Origin: Clostridia bacterium
GTDB lineage: Bacteria; Bacillota; Clostridia; Oscillospirales; CAG-272
Assembly: GCA_900768535.1 (NCBI GenBank)
Contig: CAAGDE010000059.1
Location: forward strand, 1-39,129
Reading direction: 5' to 3'
DNA length: 39,129 bases
Every line of letters starts with the position of its first letter. Within the stretch, counting starts at the first letter, position 1. Positions 32,656 through 39,129 of the stretch are shown here, piece after piece. The notes below the pieces were generated by a model. That model was not told the origin of the DNA. It ran no database searches and saw only the letters and a program-made list of their open reading frames with translations. Position numbers and translations under genes: made by a program.

Positions 32656-32751
32656 AGGCACCTCCTGATGTCATCCGGACGGAATCTATCGACTGTTTCG
32701 AAAACACAACGTATATACAAAATCTTTCAAAGCAAAATATAAAGAATATGT

Positions 32752-32822
32752 TTGGAGCGGATCATGCAAATGGGCGTGCAAAGCCATCCCCCCTCATCAG
32801 ATGTTGCACCGTTGGAAAGGTA
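32752..32822. repeat. Long direct repeat, copy 1 (without hairpin)
   Basis: The 49 bases 32752-32800 match 33249-33297 with one mismatch; the next 22 bases, 32801-32822, match 33339-33360 with two mismatches. In copy 1 the two parts are joined directly; in copy 2 a 41-base hairpin separates them. Confidence 0.8.
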
Positions 32823-32880
32823 CGATAGCAATTTTCGGAATTACAAGCATCAAAAAGGCGATCTCCCGCAGCGACACAGG

Positions 32881-32899
32881 CTCCCTTGTGTAAAGGGAG
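32881..32899. repeat. Short hairpin, CTCCCTT arms
   Basis: CTCCCTT pairs with AAGGGAG around a five-base loop. It resembles the GC-rich hairpins nearby. Confidence 0.45.
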
Positions 32900-32924
32900 G
32901 CTTTCGGCATTTGCCTTTTCGGCG

Positions 32925-32991
32925 GTACGCTCGCCTGCTTCGCCCTCATCCGGCACTGGCGTGCCACCTTCCCCACCCGGGGGAAGGCTTT
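32925..32991 (-). repeat. 67-bp palindromic element, copy A (inverted)
   Basis: Reverse complement of 33076-33142 with five mismatches in 67 bases. Each copy contains the internal stem CCTTCCCC / GGGGAAGG and the phrase GCCGGATGAGGGCGAA. Confidence 0.8.
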
Positions 32992-33075
32992 CTCCGGCTA
33001 TCCGTGAAATTTCAGTACAGCGCCGGATCAGAAGTGGCACAAACAGGAGTAGTACATAAAAGGTTGTACCAACCC

Positions 33076-33142
33076 AAAGCCTTCCCCCGGGTGGGGAAGG
33101 TGGCGCGTCAGCGCCGGATGAGGGCGAAACGGGCGAGCGTAC
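33076..33142 (+). repeat. 67-bp palindromic element, copy B
   Basis: Pairs with copy A across 84 bases. The two can fold into one long stem, or represent two insertions of the same repeat family in opposite directions. Confidence 0.8.
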
Positions 33143-33248
33143 TCACGTAACGCAACATCCGCCGTAGCAGCCTTCCCAACATATGGAAAGTTTTTCCGAC
33201 GGTTCGAATCCATCTGCATCCTGCGTTTCAATGGTGAACACGGAGAAG

Positions 33249-33360
33249 TTGGAGCGGATCATGCAAAAGGGCGTGCAAAGCCATCCCCCCTCATCAGTCG
33301 CTGACGCGCCAGCTTCCCCCCAAGGGGGAAGCCTTTTTATGTTGCACCGTTGACAAGGTA
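33249..33360. repeat. Long direct repeat, copy 2 (with 41-base hairpin insert at 33298-33338)
   Basis: The insert has a CTTCCCCC / GGGGGAAG stem and ends in five T. The insert plus the preceding CTCATCAG is the inverse of the elements at 33436 and 33550. Confidence 0.8.
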
Positions 33361-33435
33361 TTCATATCACCTTTTCGGGAACTTAATTCGAGAACTTAAA
33401 TAGACATAATCCTTAAAACTGAATCGCACGCTCAA

Positions 33436-33489
33436 ATAGGCTTCCCCCTCGGGGGGAAGCTGGCGCGCAAGCGACTGATGAGGGGGGAT
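33436..33489 (+). repeat. Palindromic element of the GGCTTCCCCC family, copy 1
   Basis: Starts ATAGGCTTCC, contains a CTTCCCCC / GGGGGAAG stem, then CTGGCGCGCAAGCGACTGA and a G6 run. Nearly identical to 33550-33604. Confidence 0.8.
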
Positions 33490-33549
33490 AAATCTGCACT
33501 TTCATCATTTGATATATCAACTCCCGTCAAAACCGAACCGCCCTTGCTG

Positions 33550-33604
33550 ATAGGCTTCCCCTCGGGGGAGGAAGCTGGCGCGCAAGCGACTGATGAGGGG
33601 GGAT
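33550..33604 (+). repeat. Palindromic element of the GGCTTCCCCC family, copy 2
   Basis: Direct repeat of 33436-33489; differences are confined to the stem centre. It lies 21 bases beyond the end of the SCP2-like gene and may also serve as a 3' hairpin for the pyk transcript. Confidence 0.8.
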
Positions 33605-33624
33605 CAAACAGCCTTACAGAACAA

Positions 33625-34041
33625 TTATTCGTTATTCTTCCCTTTTGCCGTCCGCGTCCGTTTGGCGGCGGGTTTCTTTTCGCCGGCGGGCTTGCGGGGG
33701 GCTCTTTTCGGCTTCTTTACGGGGATTGCCGCAACCAGTTCCCGGGCGCGCGCCGCGTCCCCCTCCACCGTCAGCGTGCCGTCCGCAACCGCTGCCGCAT
33801 AGTCCTTCTCCCCGGTCAGAACGGCGACCAGATCCGCGCTCCGCACATAGAAGCGGGCGTCACGGTCGCGGTAGTCATACGGCTCGGCGTGAAAGACACC
33901 GTCCGATGCCTCCAGGTAGCAGATGCCCGCCGCGTCCGGATCGGTCAGGTCGATCTGAATTGCCAGATGTCCGGTCACAACCCCTGCGGTCAGTCCCTCC
34001 GCCGCGCGGCGGATCTGCTCGAATGCTTCCAAATAACTCAT
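33625..34041 (-). CDS. SCP2-like domain protein with basic tail
   Basis: The 138-aa protein has an SCP2-like (sterol carrier) fold pattern over about residues 1-108, ending in 'RFYVRSADLVAVLTGEKDYAAAVADGTLTVEGDAARARELV'. The last 30 residues are a Lys/Pro/Ala/Arg-rich tail (KKPKRAPRKPAGEKK) as in nucleic-acid- or membrane-surface-binding tails. No signal peptide. SCP2-like domains bind lipids or act as dimerisation/thioester-binding modules; the substrate here is unknown. The ATG at 34041 has AGGAGG seven bases upstream and lies 13 bases after the pyk stop, so it is co-transcribed with pyruvate kinase. Confidence 0.75.
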   Translation of the reverse strand: MSYLEAFEQIRRAAEGLTAGVVTGHLAIQIDLTDPDAAGICYLEASDGVFHAEPYDYRDRDARFYVRSADLVAVLTGEKDYAAAVADGTLTVEGDAARARELVAAIPVKKPKRAPRKPAGEKKPAAKRTRTAKGKNNE

Positions 34042-34053
34042 GTTTCTGCCTCC

Positions 34054-35475
34054 TTACTGTACCACCTGCACCTTGAGCAGGTTGGTTGTTCCGGTCTGTT
34101 TCAACGGCACGCCCGCCGTAATCACAACCGTATCCCCTGCCGTGACCAGATCCAACTGCTTGGCACAGTCCACGGCATGAACGAACAAATGATCGGTGTC
34201 GTCCTGATTCAGCGCCAGCACCGGCACCACGCCCCAGGACAGGCTCAGCTGATGGAAGGTCTTGACCGATGGCGTTGCCGCAACGATGGTCTGCACCGGG
34301 CGGAACTTCGATACCCGCCGCGCGGTCAGCCCGGAGGTCGTCACCGCAATGATCGCCCTGGCGTGAACGTCCCGCGCCGTGGTCACCGCCGCGTCACAGA
34401 TGGCATTCGTCACGTCCGAGGTGTCCAGATCATAGGGAATGCCGCGATACACGTGCATCTCAAACGCATCCTCCTCCGCCTGCTCCGCAATCCGGGACAT
34501 GACCCGCACCACCAGCGCCGGATGGTCGCCCGCCGCCGTTTCCGCAGAGAGCATCACCGCCGAGGTCCCGTCAAACACCGCGTTGGCAACATCGGTGATC
34601 TCGGCTCTGGTGGGCGTGGTGGAATGAATCATCGATTCCAGCATCTGCGTGGCGGTGATGACCATCTTTCCCGACTGATAGCACTTGCGGATGAAGCGCT
34701 TCTGCAAGCCGGGCAGGCGCTCGAACTCCACCTCCACGCCCATGTCGCCGCGCGCCACCATGATGCCGTCACAGTTGGAAAGAATCTCGTCAAAATGGTT
34801 GACGCCCTCAATGTTCTCGATCTTTGCAATGATCCGGATCCGGTGCCCGCCGTGGTAGTCCAGAAACTTCCGCAGGGCAATCACATCCTCGCGGCACCGC
34901 ACGAAGGACGCCGCCACAAAGTCCACATCCTGCCCGATTCCGAAAATCAGATCCTGCTCGTCCTGCGGGCTGAGGTAATCCATGGCAATCGGGAAATTCG
35001 GAATGTTCAGGCTCTTGCGGTCGGAGAGCAGTCCCCCCGCCTCCACCGAGCAGACAATGTCGGTATCCGTGACCGATTTGGTCATCAGCGCCACCTTGCC
35101 GTCGTCCAGCAGGATGCGGATGCCGGGGCGGAGCTGTGCCGGAAGCCCCGCAAAGGAGATGCTGACCGTGTGCTCATCCCCGACCACCTCACGCGTGGTC
35201 AGCGTGAACTCCGCGCCGCGGTGCAGGGTCACCCTTCCGCCCGCAAAGGTGCGCAGACGGATCTCCGGTCCCTTGGTATCCAGAAGCACCGCCGCCGGCA
35301 GATGCAGTCTGTCCCGCACGCGGCGGAAGGTATCCATCATGGTTTTATGGTATTCATGATCCCCGTGCGAAAAGTTGAAGCGCGCGATGTTCATGCCCGC
35401 CTGCAGCATTTCCGCCATCACCGCTTCGTCCGCGCAGGCAGGTCCCATGGTACAGATAATCTTTGTTTTTCTCAT
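34054..35475 (-). CDS. pyk: Pyruvate kinase
   Basis: The 473-aa glycolytic enzyme transfers phosphate from phosphoenolpyruvate to ADP. Seen: 'TKIICTMGPAC' start, 'MNIARFNFSHGDHEYH' (substrate Arg and Asn), 'LDTKGPEIR', 'DFVAASFVRCREDV', 'IAKIENIEGV' (catalytic Lys), 'MVARGDMGVEV' (Mg and substrate), 'ATQMLESMI' and the C-terminal domain. The length fits bacterial PK without a PEP-utiliser extension. The ATG at 35475 has GGAGG seven bases upstream; an in-frame start at 35532 lies upstream of the promoter's -10 and is not used. It is followed by the SCP2-like gene. Confidence 0.96.
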   Translation of the reverse strand: MRKTKIICTMGPACADEAVMAEMLQAGMNIARFNFSHGDHEYHKTMMDTFRRVRDRLHLPAAVLLDTKGPEIRLRTFAGGRVTLHRGAEFTLTTREVVGDEHTVSISFAGLPAQLRPGIRILLDDGKVALMTKSVTDTDIVCSVEAGGLLSDRKSLNIPNFPIAMDYLSPQDEQDLIFGIGQDVDFVAASFVRCREDVIALRKFLDYHGGHRIRIIAKIENIEGVNHFDEILSNCDGIMVARGDMGVEVEFERLPGLQKRFIRKCYQSGKMVITATQMLESMIHSTTPTRAEITDVANAVFDGTSAVMLSAETAAGDHPALVVRVMSRIAEQAEEDAFEMHVYRGIPYDLDTSDVTNAICDAAVTTARDVHARAIIAVTTSGLTARRVSKFRPVQTIVAATPSVKTFHQLSLSWGVVPVLALNQDDTDHLFVHAVDCAKQLDLVTAGDTVVITAGVPLKQTGTTNLLKVQVVQ

Positions 35476-35520
35476 TGCTTTGCCTCCGGTTTGACCGCAT
35501 CGAAAACGTATCCAGTTTAT

Positions 35521-35529
35521 ATTATAACA
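35521..35529 (-). promoter_or_regulatory. Extended -10 promoter of pyk
   Basis: TGTTATAAT on the minus strand, about 45 bases before the start codon. No good -35, which an extended -10 can do without. Confidence 0.5.
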
Positions 35530-35589
35530 CAACCGGCGCCGCAGATTCCTCCCCGGACAGGCTTTTTATCAGAAAATTTACAAATCCTA

Positions 35590-35618
35590 TTTACATTCCG
35601 CCCCGGTTGTGATAAAAT
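35590..35618 (+). promoter_or_regulatory. Promoter of the HD-domain gene
   Basis: -35 TTTACA (35590-35595), 17-base spacer, -10 TAAAAT (35613-35618), about 30 bases before the ATG at 35649. Confidence 0.6.
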
Positions 35619-35648
35619 AAAAAGGAAACCACGAAAAGAGGATTGTAT

Positions 35649-36257
35649 ATGACGAACACGGAACGTTTTCTTTCGGTCTATCAGGAAAAGATCCGGCGGG
35701 AGGGCGCGGATAAGCTCTTGGACTACCTCCGCACCGGGACCGACTTTTTCACCGCGCCCGCCTCGACCCGCTACCACGGCGCGTATGAGGGCGGACTGCT
35801 GGAGCACAGTCTGAATGTCTATGACTGCCTGTGCGACATTCTTGCCCGCCCGCGCATGAAGGAGGTTTACGGGCTTTCCTACAGTGACGAGAGCATCGCC
35901 ATTGTCTCCCTTCTGCACGACATCTGCAAAACCAACTTCTACAAGGTGGGAACCCGCAACCAGAAGGACGAAACCGGGCGCTGGGTAACCGTCCCCTACT
36001 ACACCATTGAGGACACCCTCCCCTACGGTCACGGCGAAAAGTCGGCTTACATCGTCTCCGGATTTCTGCGCCTGACGCGGGAGGAGGCGTTTGCCATCCG
36101 CTACCACATGGGCTTCTCCGGCACCGAGGACCCCGGAAATGTCGGCAAGGCACTGGAGATGTTCCCGCTCGCCTACGCACTGGTCTGCGCGGACATGGAG
36201 GCGGCGTTCCTGATGGAGGGCAAGCTGACTCCGCCCGCCGACACCGCAAAGCCGTGA
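35649..36257 (+). CDS. HD-domain phosphohydrolase (YhaM-like HD domain, no OB domain)
   Basis: The 202-aa cytoplasmic protein has the HD superfamily metal site: His53 in 'RYHGAYEGGLLEHSLNVYD', His90-Asp91 in 'SLLHDICKT', further His128 and His153, and Asp182 in 'LVCADMEAAF'. The segment around residue 40-60 matches the HD domain of the YhaM 3'-5' exoribonuclease family, but the N-terminal OB-fold of YhaM is absent. Hydrolysis of nucleotides or RNA ends is possible; the substrate is not shown. The ATG at 35649 is preceded by AGAGGA. The last codons overlap the next gene as GTGA, so the two are translationally coupled. Confidence 0.88.
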   Translation: MTNTERFLSVYQEKIRREGADKLLDYLRTGTDFFTAPASTRYHGAYEGGLLEHSLNVYDCLCDILARPRMKEVYGLSYSDESIAIVSLLHDICKTNFYKVGTRNQKDETGRWVTVPYYTIEDTLPYGHGEKSAYIVSGFLRLTREEAFAIRYHMGFSGTEDPGNVGKALEMFPLAYALVCADMEAAFLMEGKLTPPADTAKP

Positions 36258-36901
36258 GAGGCAGTCCCGCCGCACGTCTTGCGTGCATCCGCATTGCCTA
36301 CTGTGCCCCCGTCGTCACCGGCGTTCTCTCGCTCTTCCTCGGACTTTACCCGCATCTGTTCTTCAAGTCGAACGGCGAGCTGTTCGATTCGGTCAGCTTT
36401 TTCGGCTTCCTGGAAAACGCCCGCGCGACCTGCTTTTCGGTGCTGGGCAACATCTCCGGCTCCACCCCGGGCGCGGTGTATTTCTCCTATGTCATGGTCG
36501 CGCTGTGGGCGCTGAGCTGTCTGCTGATGCTTTGGTACGCCGCCGGACTGACCGTGACCGCCCTCTTGGTGTCGGTCTCCCTGACGCCGCGCGCCGCATC
36601 GCCGATGCTGAATCGGATCAAGCGGATTTTCCGCATGATCGTCCCCGCGCGCGGATTCTTCATCGTTCTCTCGCTCGTGCCGGTGCTGCTCTCCTTCCTG
36701 CCGATGCTCTTTGTCGCGCTCTACCGGAATCTGTTGAGCCAGGTGGCAACGCTTTATTATGATTTCCTGCCCGACGCCGTCCTGCTTGCCCTGCCGACGG
36801 CAGTGGGAATCGTCCTCTACCTCGTCACCCTGAGAGACCAGCGCGAGCTGAAGCTGGACCTGTTCCGAATCTACCGGGTGGAGGAGAAACGGGGAAAATA
36901 A
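36254..36901 (+). CDS. Four-helix membrane protein coupled to the HD-domain gene
   Basis: The 215-aa protein starts at a GTG that overlaps the stop of the HD gene (GTGA); no other start gives as close a join. Helices are visible at about residues 16-38, 75-107, 130-160 and 170-193, with a hydrophilic extracellular stretch between the first and second and a charged C-terminus (RDQRELKLDLFRIYRVEEKRGK). I do not recognise the family. Coupling suggests a shared task with the HD protein, for example tethering it to the membrane; that is inference. Confidence 0.75.
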   Translation: MRGSPAARLACIRIAYCAPVVTGVLSLFLGLYPHLFFKSNGELFDSVSFFGFLENARATCFSVLGNISGSTPGAVYFSYVMVALWALSCLLMLWYAAGLTVTALLVSVSLTPRAASPMLNRIKRIFRMIVPARGFFIVLSLVPVLLSFLPMLFVALYRNLLSQVATLYYDFLPDAVLLALPTAVGIVLYLVTLRDQRELKLDLFRIYRVEEKRGK

Positions 36902-37133
36902 GAACGGATTTCCTGAAATTTATAATCGAAGGATCATCAGCAAACAGCGCCGCCGTGCCATAATCTTTCTCCGCACTTCTATGAGGTGCGGAGGTTTGGC
37001 AAAGGTTAAATCCTCTGCAACAGCTCAGTTTGTCAGTCAGATGGTTGGGTAAAAATTCGTTCAAATTGTAATGAGATCAGCTGCCGAAATTATCCGTATG
37101 CAATTTGATGGATTTATTTGTACGGAGGTTGTT
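36902..37133. other. Junction to the AT-rich lipoprotein region
   Basis: The base composition changes here: GC-rich codon use ends and AT-rich sequence begins. The stretch holds a hairpin (36969-36993) of the same family as the terminators at 37997 and 39026, and no convincing promoter; TTGGGT...TGTAAT at about 37042-37069 is the best, weak candidate. Confidence 0.5.
36969..36993 (+). terminator. Hairpin of the CTCCGCAC family, copy 1
   Basis: CTCCGCACTTC pairs with GAGGTGCGGAG. Unlike copies 2 and 3 it lacks a T-run (GTTTGG follows). It ends the unit after the HD/membrane gene pair and marks the start of the cassette array. Confidence 0.5.
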
Positions 37134-37988
37134 ATGAAAAAACCATTTGCAATTCTTTTGGCTATAACACTGATTATGGAATTTGGCTTATTGCTTTCCG
37201 GCTGCGAAAAGTCATACGATGATAAGATGTTCGATTTTTACAGGGATACTCGTGACGGACAATTCAATGCGATAGAAATAAATTTAGGAAATGATCATTC
37301 TGCTATCTATTTCATTAATGAGCGATATGGTGTCTGGTTGAACAAAGGAGAAAAGCAACTATTTGATTTTGACTATGTTCCCGAAGTACAAGGCGGCGGA
37401 GAATTGATGATCTTCATTGCCACACAACAATCCTATTATGAATCAATAATTCAGCAAAATAATGGATTTGCTTCGTTCTACAAAGGAAAGATGGTTTTCA
37501 GCGGAAGTTGCGAGTTTTCCGACAACGAAACTGTCGCTACGATATCTCCTGACCGCATTTATATCAACGAAATGTTTATTGACCCGAATCAAACCGTGAC
37601 ACTGACTAAAAAGCGGATCTCCGATGAGGAAATCATCCCGATGGAGGTTGCTTTAGATAACATGAATTATGTTCCGGATGTCTACTTTAAATTCCTTTCG
37701 GATAAAGCAGACACGAAGCTTTCGTGTGATATGGCAAACTTGTGGGTTGATGGTTCTACAATGGTAGGCGAATGGAATACCAACGGTTCAATTATTCCTA
37801 TACGAATGAACTTGCACGAAAAGGTCCCATATGTCGAAATTTATGATGTCAGCAGTTCTATCGAAAAATTAATTCTTAAATCATATGTAAATGTGGTTGA
37901 TAACTCGACGATTGAACTCGTCTCACCTGAAGGGAAAATATTTTATACGACGCCGTCTACTCCTGTGACTATCACAAAAATAAATTAA
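37134..37988 (+). CDS. Lipoprotein of the tandem cassette, member 1
   Basis: The 284-aa protein starts at the ATG at 37134, which has GGAGG five bases upstream; an in-frame start at 37071 lacks a site. The signal peptide ends in LLLSGC, so it is a lipoprotein. I do not recognise the family. It seems to hold two related halves: 'TISPDRIYINEMFIDPNQTVTLTKK' and, at the end, 'VSPEGKIFYTTPSTPVTITKIN'. Its C-terminal part resembles member 2 (38229): GEWN.N...IPI, ..YDVSS, and ..ITxTK. Codon use is AT-rich, unlike the genes before. It is followed by a terminator that carries the promoter of member 2 downstream. Confidence 0.8.
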   Translation: MKKPFAILLAITLIMEFGLLLSGCEKSYDDKMFDFYRDTRDGQFNAIEINLGNDHSAIYFINERYGVWLNKGEKQLFDFDYVPEVQGGGELMIFIATQQSYYESIIQQNNGFASFYKGKMVFSGSCEFSDNETVATISPDRIYINEMFIDPNQTVTLTKKRISDEEIIPMEVALDNMNYVPDVYFKFLSDKADTKLSCDMANLWVDGSTMVGEWNTNGSIIPIRMNLHEKVPYVEIYDVSSSIEKLILKSYVNVVDNSTIELVSPEGKIFYTTPSTPVTITKIN

Positions 37989-37996
37989 CATTTGTT

Positions 37997-38027
37997 CTCC
38001 GCACTTCTTACGAGGTGCGGAGTTTTT
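37997..38027 (+). terminator. Intrinsic terminator of cassette member 1
   Basis: CTCCGCAC / GTGCGGAG stem followed by T5; eight bases after the stop codon. Confidence 0.85.
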
Positions 38028-38088
38028 CTGTGTCTGCGATCATAACGGAAATATTATTTCTTCTATTGACATTTCGTGCAAAAAAGAG
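38012..38088 (+). repeat. Direct repeat at cassette boundary, copy 1
   Basis: These 77 bases are identical to 39041-39117. They include the second arm of the terminator and the -35 with spacer of the next promoter. Confidence 0.9.
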
Positions 38089-38094
38089 TATAAT
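38066..38094 (+). promoter_or_regulatory. Consensus promoter of cassette member 2
   Basis: TTGACA (38066-38071), 17 bases, TATAAT (38089-38094): perfect match. About 135 bases before the ATG at 38229. Confidence 0.8.
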
Positions 38095-38102
38095 TGTATA
38101 AG

Positions 38103-38214
38103 AAGTTCGAAAAATTCCGGCTCGGAACCGACTTTATTTCCGGACCGCTCGCTTACCATGCAGGTCAGATTACAATCAAACGCAAAACCAATGCCAAAGA
38201 AATCTTTTTTTAGA
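38103..38214 (+). pseudogene. Possible remnant of an HD-domain gene
   Basis: In one frame the leader of member 2 reads ..EKFRLGTDFISGPLAYHAGQ.., ending in a stop at 38212-38214. This resembles residues 27-48 of the HD-domain protein at 35649 (LRTGTDFFTAPASTRYHGAYEG): GTDF, P, and YH line up with a three-residue deletion. There is no start codon or ribosome site, so it would be dead. The match is short, hence the low confidence. Confidence 0.35.
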
Positions 38215-38228
38215 ACATAGGAGCGTTT

Positions 38229-39020
38229 ATGAAAAAGTCATGTTTTGTCATTTTAGTTTTACTTTCTGCTTGTATCGGGTTATCATCCTGCAAGGGAATA
38301 AACCGCGGAGAAGGTTATGTATACACGTGGAGTAAAGACATTAATTATGTAAAAATCACGATATCCGACACCGAGTATATACATTTTTATGAAAAATTAG
38401 GCATTGGCGAATGGGTAAACGGTACCGACATCTCACTCATTTCGATTGGTAGTGTTTATCAACCTATAAGGAATGCAAATGCATATCGTATGTTTTGTTA
38501 CAAGAGCAGAAATGATTCCGATTTATCCAGATTGTTTTTGGGATTCGATGTTTCCGAAAACACAAGTTCAGAATCATTTTATCTAAGCAATCCTGACCGT
38601 AAAAAAGGTATTATTCACATTAGGAATGAATCAACTGGAAGTGTCATCTATGCGTCAAAAGTTGAAACATCTTATCGAGAAAGCATTGCTTTTTCTATCA
38701 CTTCTTCTGAATGGAAAGAATTTATCAATTATAATGATTCCACAGTATATCGGTCACTGGAGCACACGTTTTGGTATTCTCCCAGCACCAATGTTAGCGA
38801 GTGGAATGTCAACGACAAAAAAATACCGATAGAGATTGAATTGTTACCATACGGTCCAGGACTAAAGGTTTATGATGTAAGTAGCGAAGAAAAAAAGCCA
38901 ATCTTATATGCTTCCGGCACTTTATCTAACACTGACACCTTAATTCTTGATTGCATCAAAGGAGATATGTTTTACAACAATTCAGTGGATTCCATAACTT
39001 TAACAAAAACAACTAAATAA
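38229..39020 (+). CDS. Lipoprotein of the tandem cassette, member 2
   Basis: The 263-aa protein starts at the ATG at 38229 with AGGAG five bases upstream. Lipobox GLSSC (Cys21). It is a diverged paralogue of member 1: the C-terminal part shows EWNVNDKKIPI.., KVYDVSSEEKK, ILYASGTL and SITLTKTTK. No known domain recognised. Codon use is AT-rich. It is followed by the same terminator and a weakened copy of the same promoter. Confidence 0.8.
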   Translation: MKKSCFVILVLLSACIGLSSCKGINRGEGYVYTWSKDINYVKITISDTEYIHFYEKLGIGEWVNGTDISLISIGSVYQPIRNANAYRMFCYKSRNDSDLSRLFLGFDVSENTSSESFYLSNPDRKKGIIHIRNESTGSVIYASKVETSYRESIAFSITSSEWKEFINYNDSTVYRSLEHTFWYSPSTNVSEWNVNDKKIPIEIELLPYGPGLKVYDVSSEEKKPILYASGTLSNTDTLILDCIKGDMFYNNSVDSITLTKTTK

Positions 39021-39025
39021 GTGTT

Positions 39026-39056
39026 CTCCGCACTTCACTTGAGGTGCGGAGTTTTT
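39026..39056 (+). terminator. Intrinsic terminator of cassette member 2
   Basis: CTCCGCAC / GTGCGGAG stem followed by T5, five bases after the stop codon. Confidence 0.85.
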
Positions 39057-39117
39057 CTGTGTCTGCGATCATAACGGAAATATTATTTCTTCTATTGACA
39101 TTTCGTGCAAAAAAGAG
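39041..39117 (+). repeat. Direct repeat at cassette boundary, copy 2
   Basis: Identical to 38012-38088 over 77 bases. Confidence 0.9.
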
Positions 39118-39123
39118 GATAAG
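39095..39123 (+). promoter_or_regulatory. Promoter copy with altered -10, start of a possible third cassette
   Basis: TTGACA and the 17-base spacer are unchanged, but the -10 reads GATAAG in place of TATAAT. Its gene, if any, lies beyond the window. Confidence 0.5.
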
Positions 39124-39129
39124 GTATAA

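Larger units (their letters stand above)
32656..33624. other. Non-coding region packed with palindromic repeats
   Basis: About 970 bases without a supportable gene. Frames across it read through repeats and have no family signal. It contains several GC-rich palindromic elements, in direct and inverted order, separated by AT-rich spacers. Individual elements are listed separately. It probably represents a landing zone for repetitive extragenic elements between the helicase and pyk loci. Confidence 0.75.

Noticed and set aside
32752..33604. CRISPR array
   Set aside because: The repeats are long, in mixed orientation and irregularly spaced; there are no regular spacers and no cas genes.
35476..35532. 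Longer pyruvate kinase from an upstream start
   Set aside because: The extra codons overlap the promoter and have no ribosome site, and the family begins at MRKTKII.
36902..39129. Prophage or integrative element
   Set aside because: No integrase, phage gene, transposase or attachment site was seen; only base composition and tandem repeats suggest acquisition.

Overview
The window looks like chromosomal DNA of a Gram-positive, anaerobic Bacillota species, most likely an uncultured gut Clostridia (Oscillospirales/Christensenellales-like). This rests on strong GGAGG ribosome sites, sigma-A promoters, lipobox lipoproteins, leucine-rich-repeat (LRR_5/BspA-like) and InlB B-repeat surface proteins, a DXS (MEP-pathway) gene, and GC-rich hairpin repeats of a kind I associate with such genomes. 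No rRNA, tRNA, CRISPR array or transposase was seen.

Region 1 (1-20,960, all minus strand) is a long surface-protein and peptide-transport locus. Reading in the direction of transcription it runs: lipoprotein (20616), OppA-like peptide-binding lipoprotein, attenuator-like hairpin, OppB, OppC, OppD, OppF, an 86-aa membrane protein, a giant 2330-aa subtilase with a leucine-rich-repeat stalk, and an InlB/LRR lipoprotein. A further InlB-repeat lipoprotein (1-1320, running off the window) has its own promoter. Short gaps and overlaps suggest one protein-degradation and peptide-uptake operon: the wall- or membrane-attached protease cuts protein and the ABC importer takes up the peptides.

Region 2 (21,180-23,990, plus strand) is a two-gene MacB/FtsX-type ABC transporter behind a near-consensus promoter. 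An octamer TTCCGACA occurs three times there, once inside the promoter spacer. A bidirectional terminator closes it.

Region 3 (24,082-32,655, minus strand) holds housekeeping genes: a divergent DXS with a perfect promoter and almost no leader, a DUF4097-like membrane protein, a TIGR01212-type radical SAM protein, a GDT1/UPF0016 cation exporter, a class Ic aspartate aminotransferase, and an XPD/DinG-like helicase with an N-terminal nuclease-like domain. Between the exporter and the aminotransferase is a 350-bp block of four hairpins, one with perfect 29-bp arms.

Region 4 (32,656-33,624) is about 970 bp of non-coding DNA packed with palindromic repeat elements, including two paralogous copies that differ by the clean presence or absence of a 41-bp hairpin.

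Region 5 (33,625-36,901) has pyruvate kinase with a small SCP2-like gene (minus), divergent from an HD-domain hydrolase coupled to a four-helix membrane protein (plus).

Region 6 (36,902-39,129, plus strand) is visibly AT-rich and looks acquired: tandem cassettes of about 1 kb, each with a lipoprotein gene bounded by the same GGTGCGGAG terminator hairpin. The last two boundaries also share an almost identical promoter. A small remnant resembling the HD-domain gene lies in the second leader.
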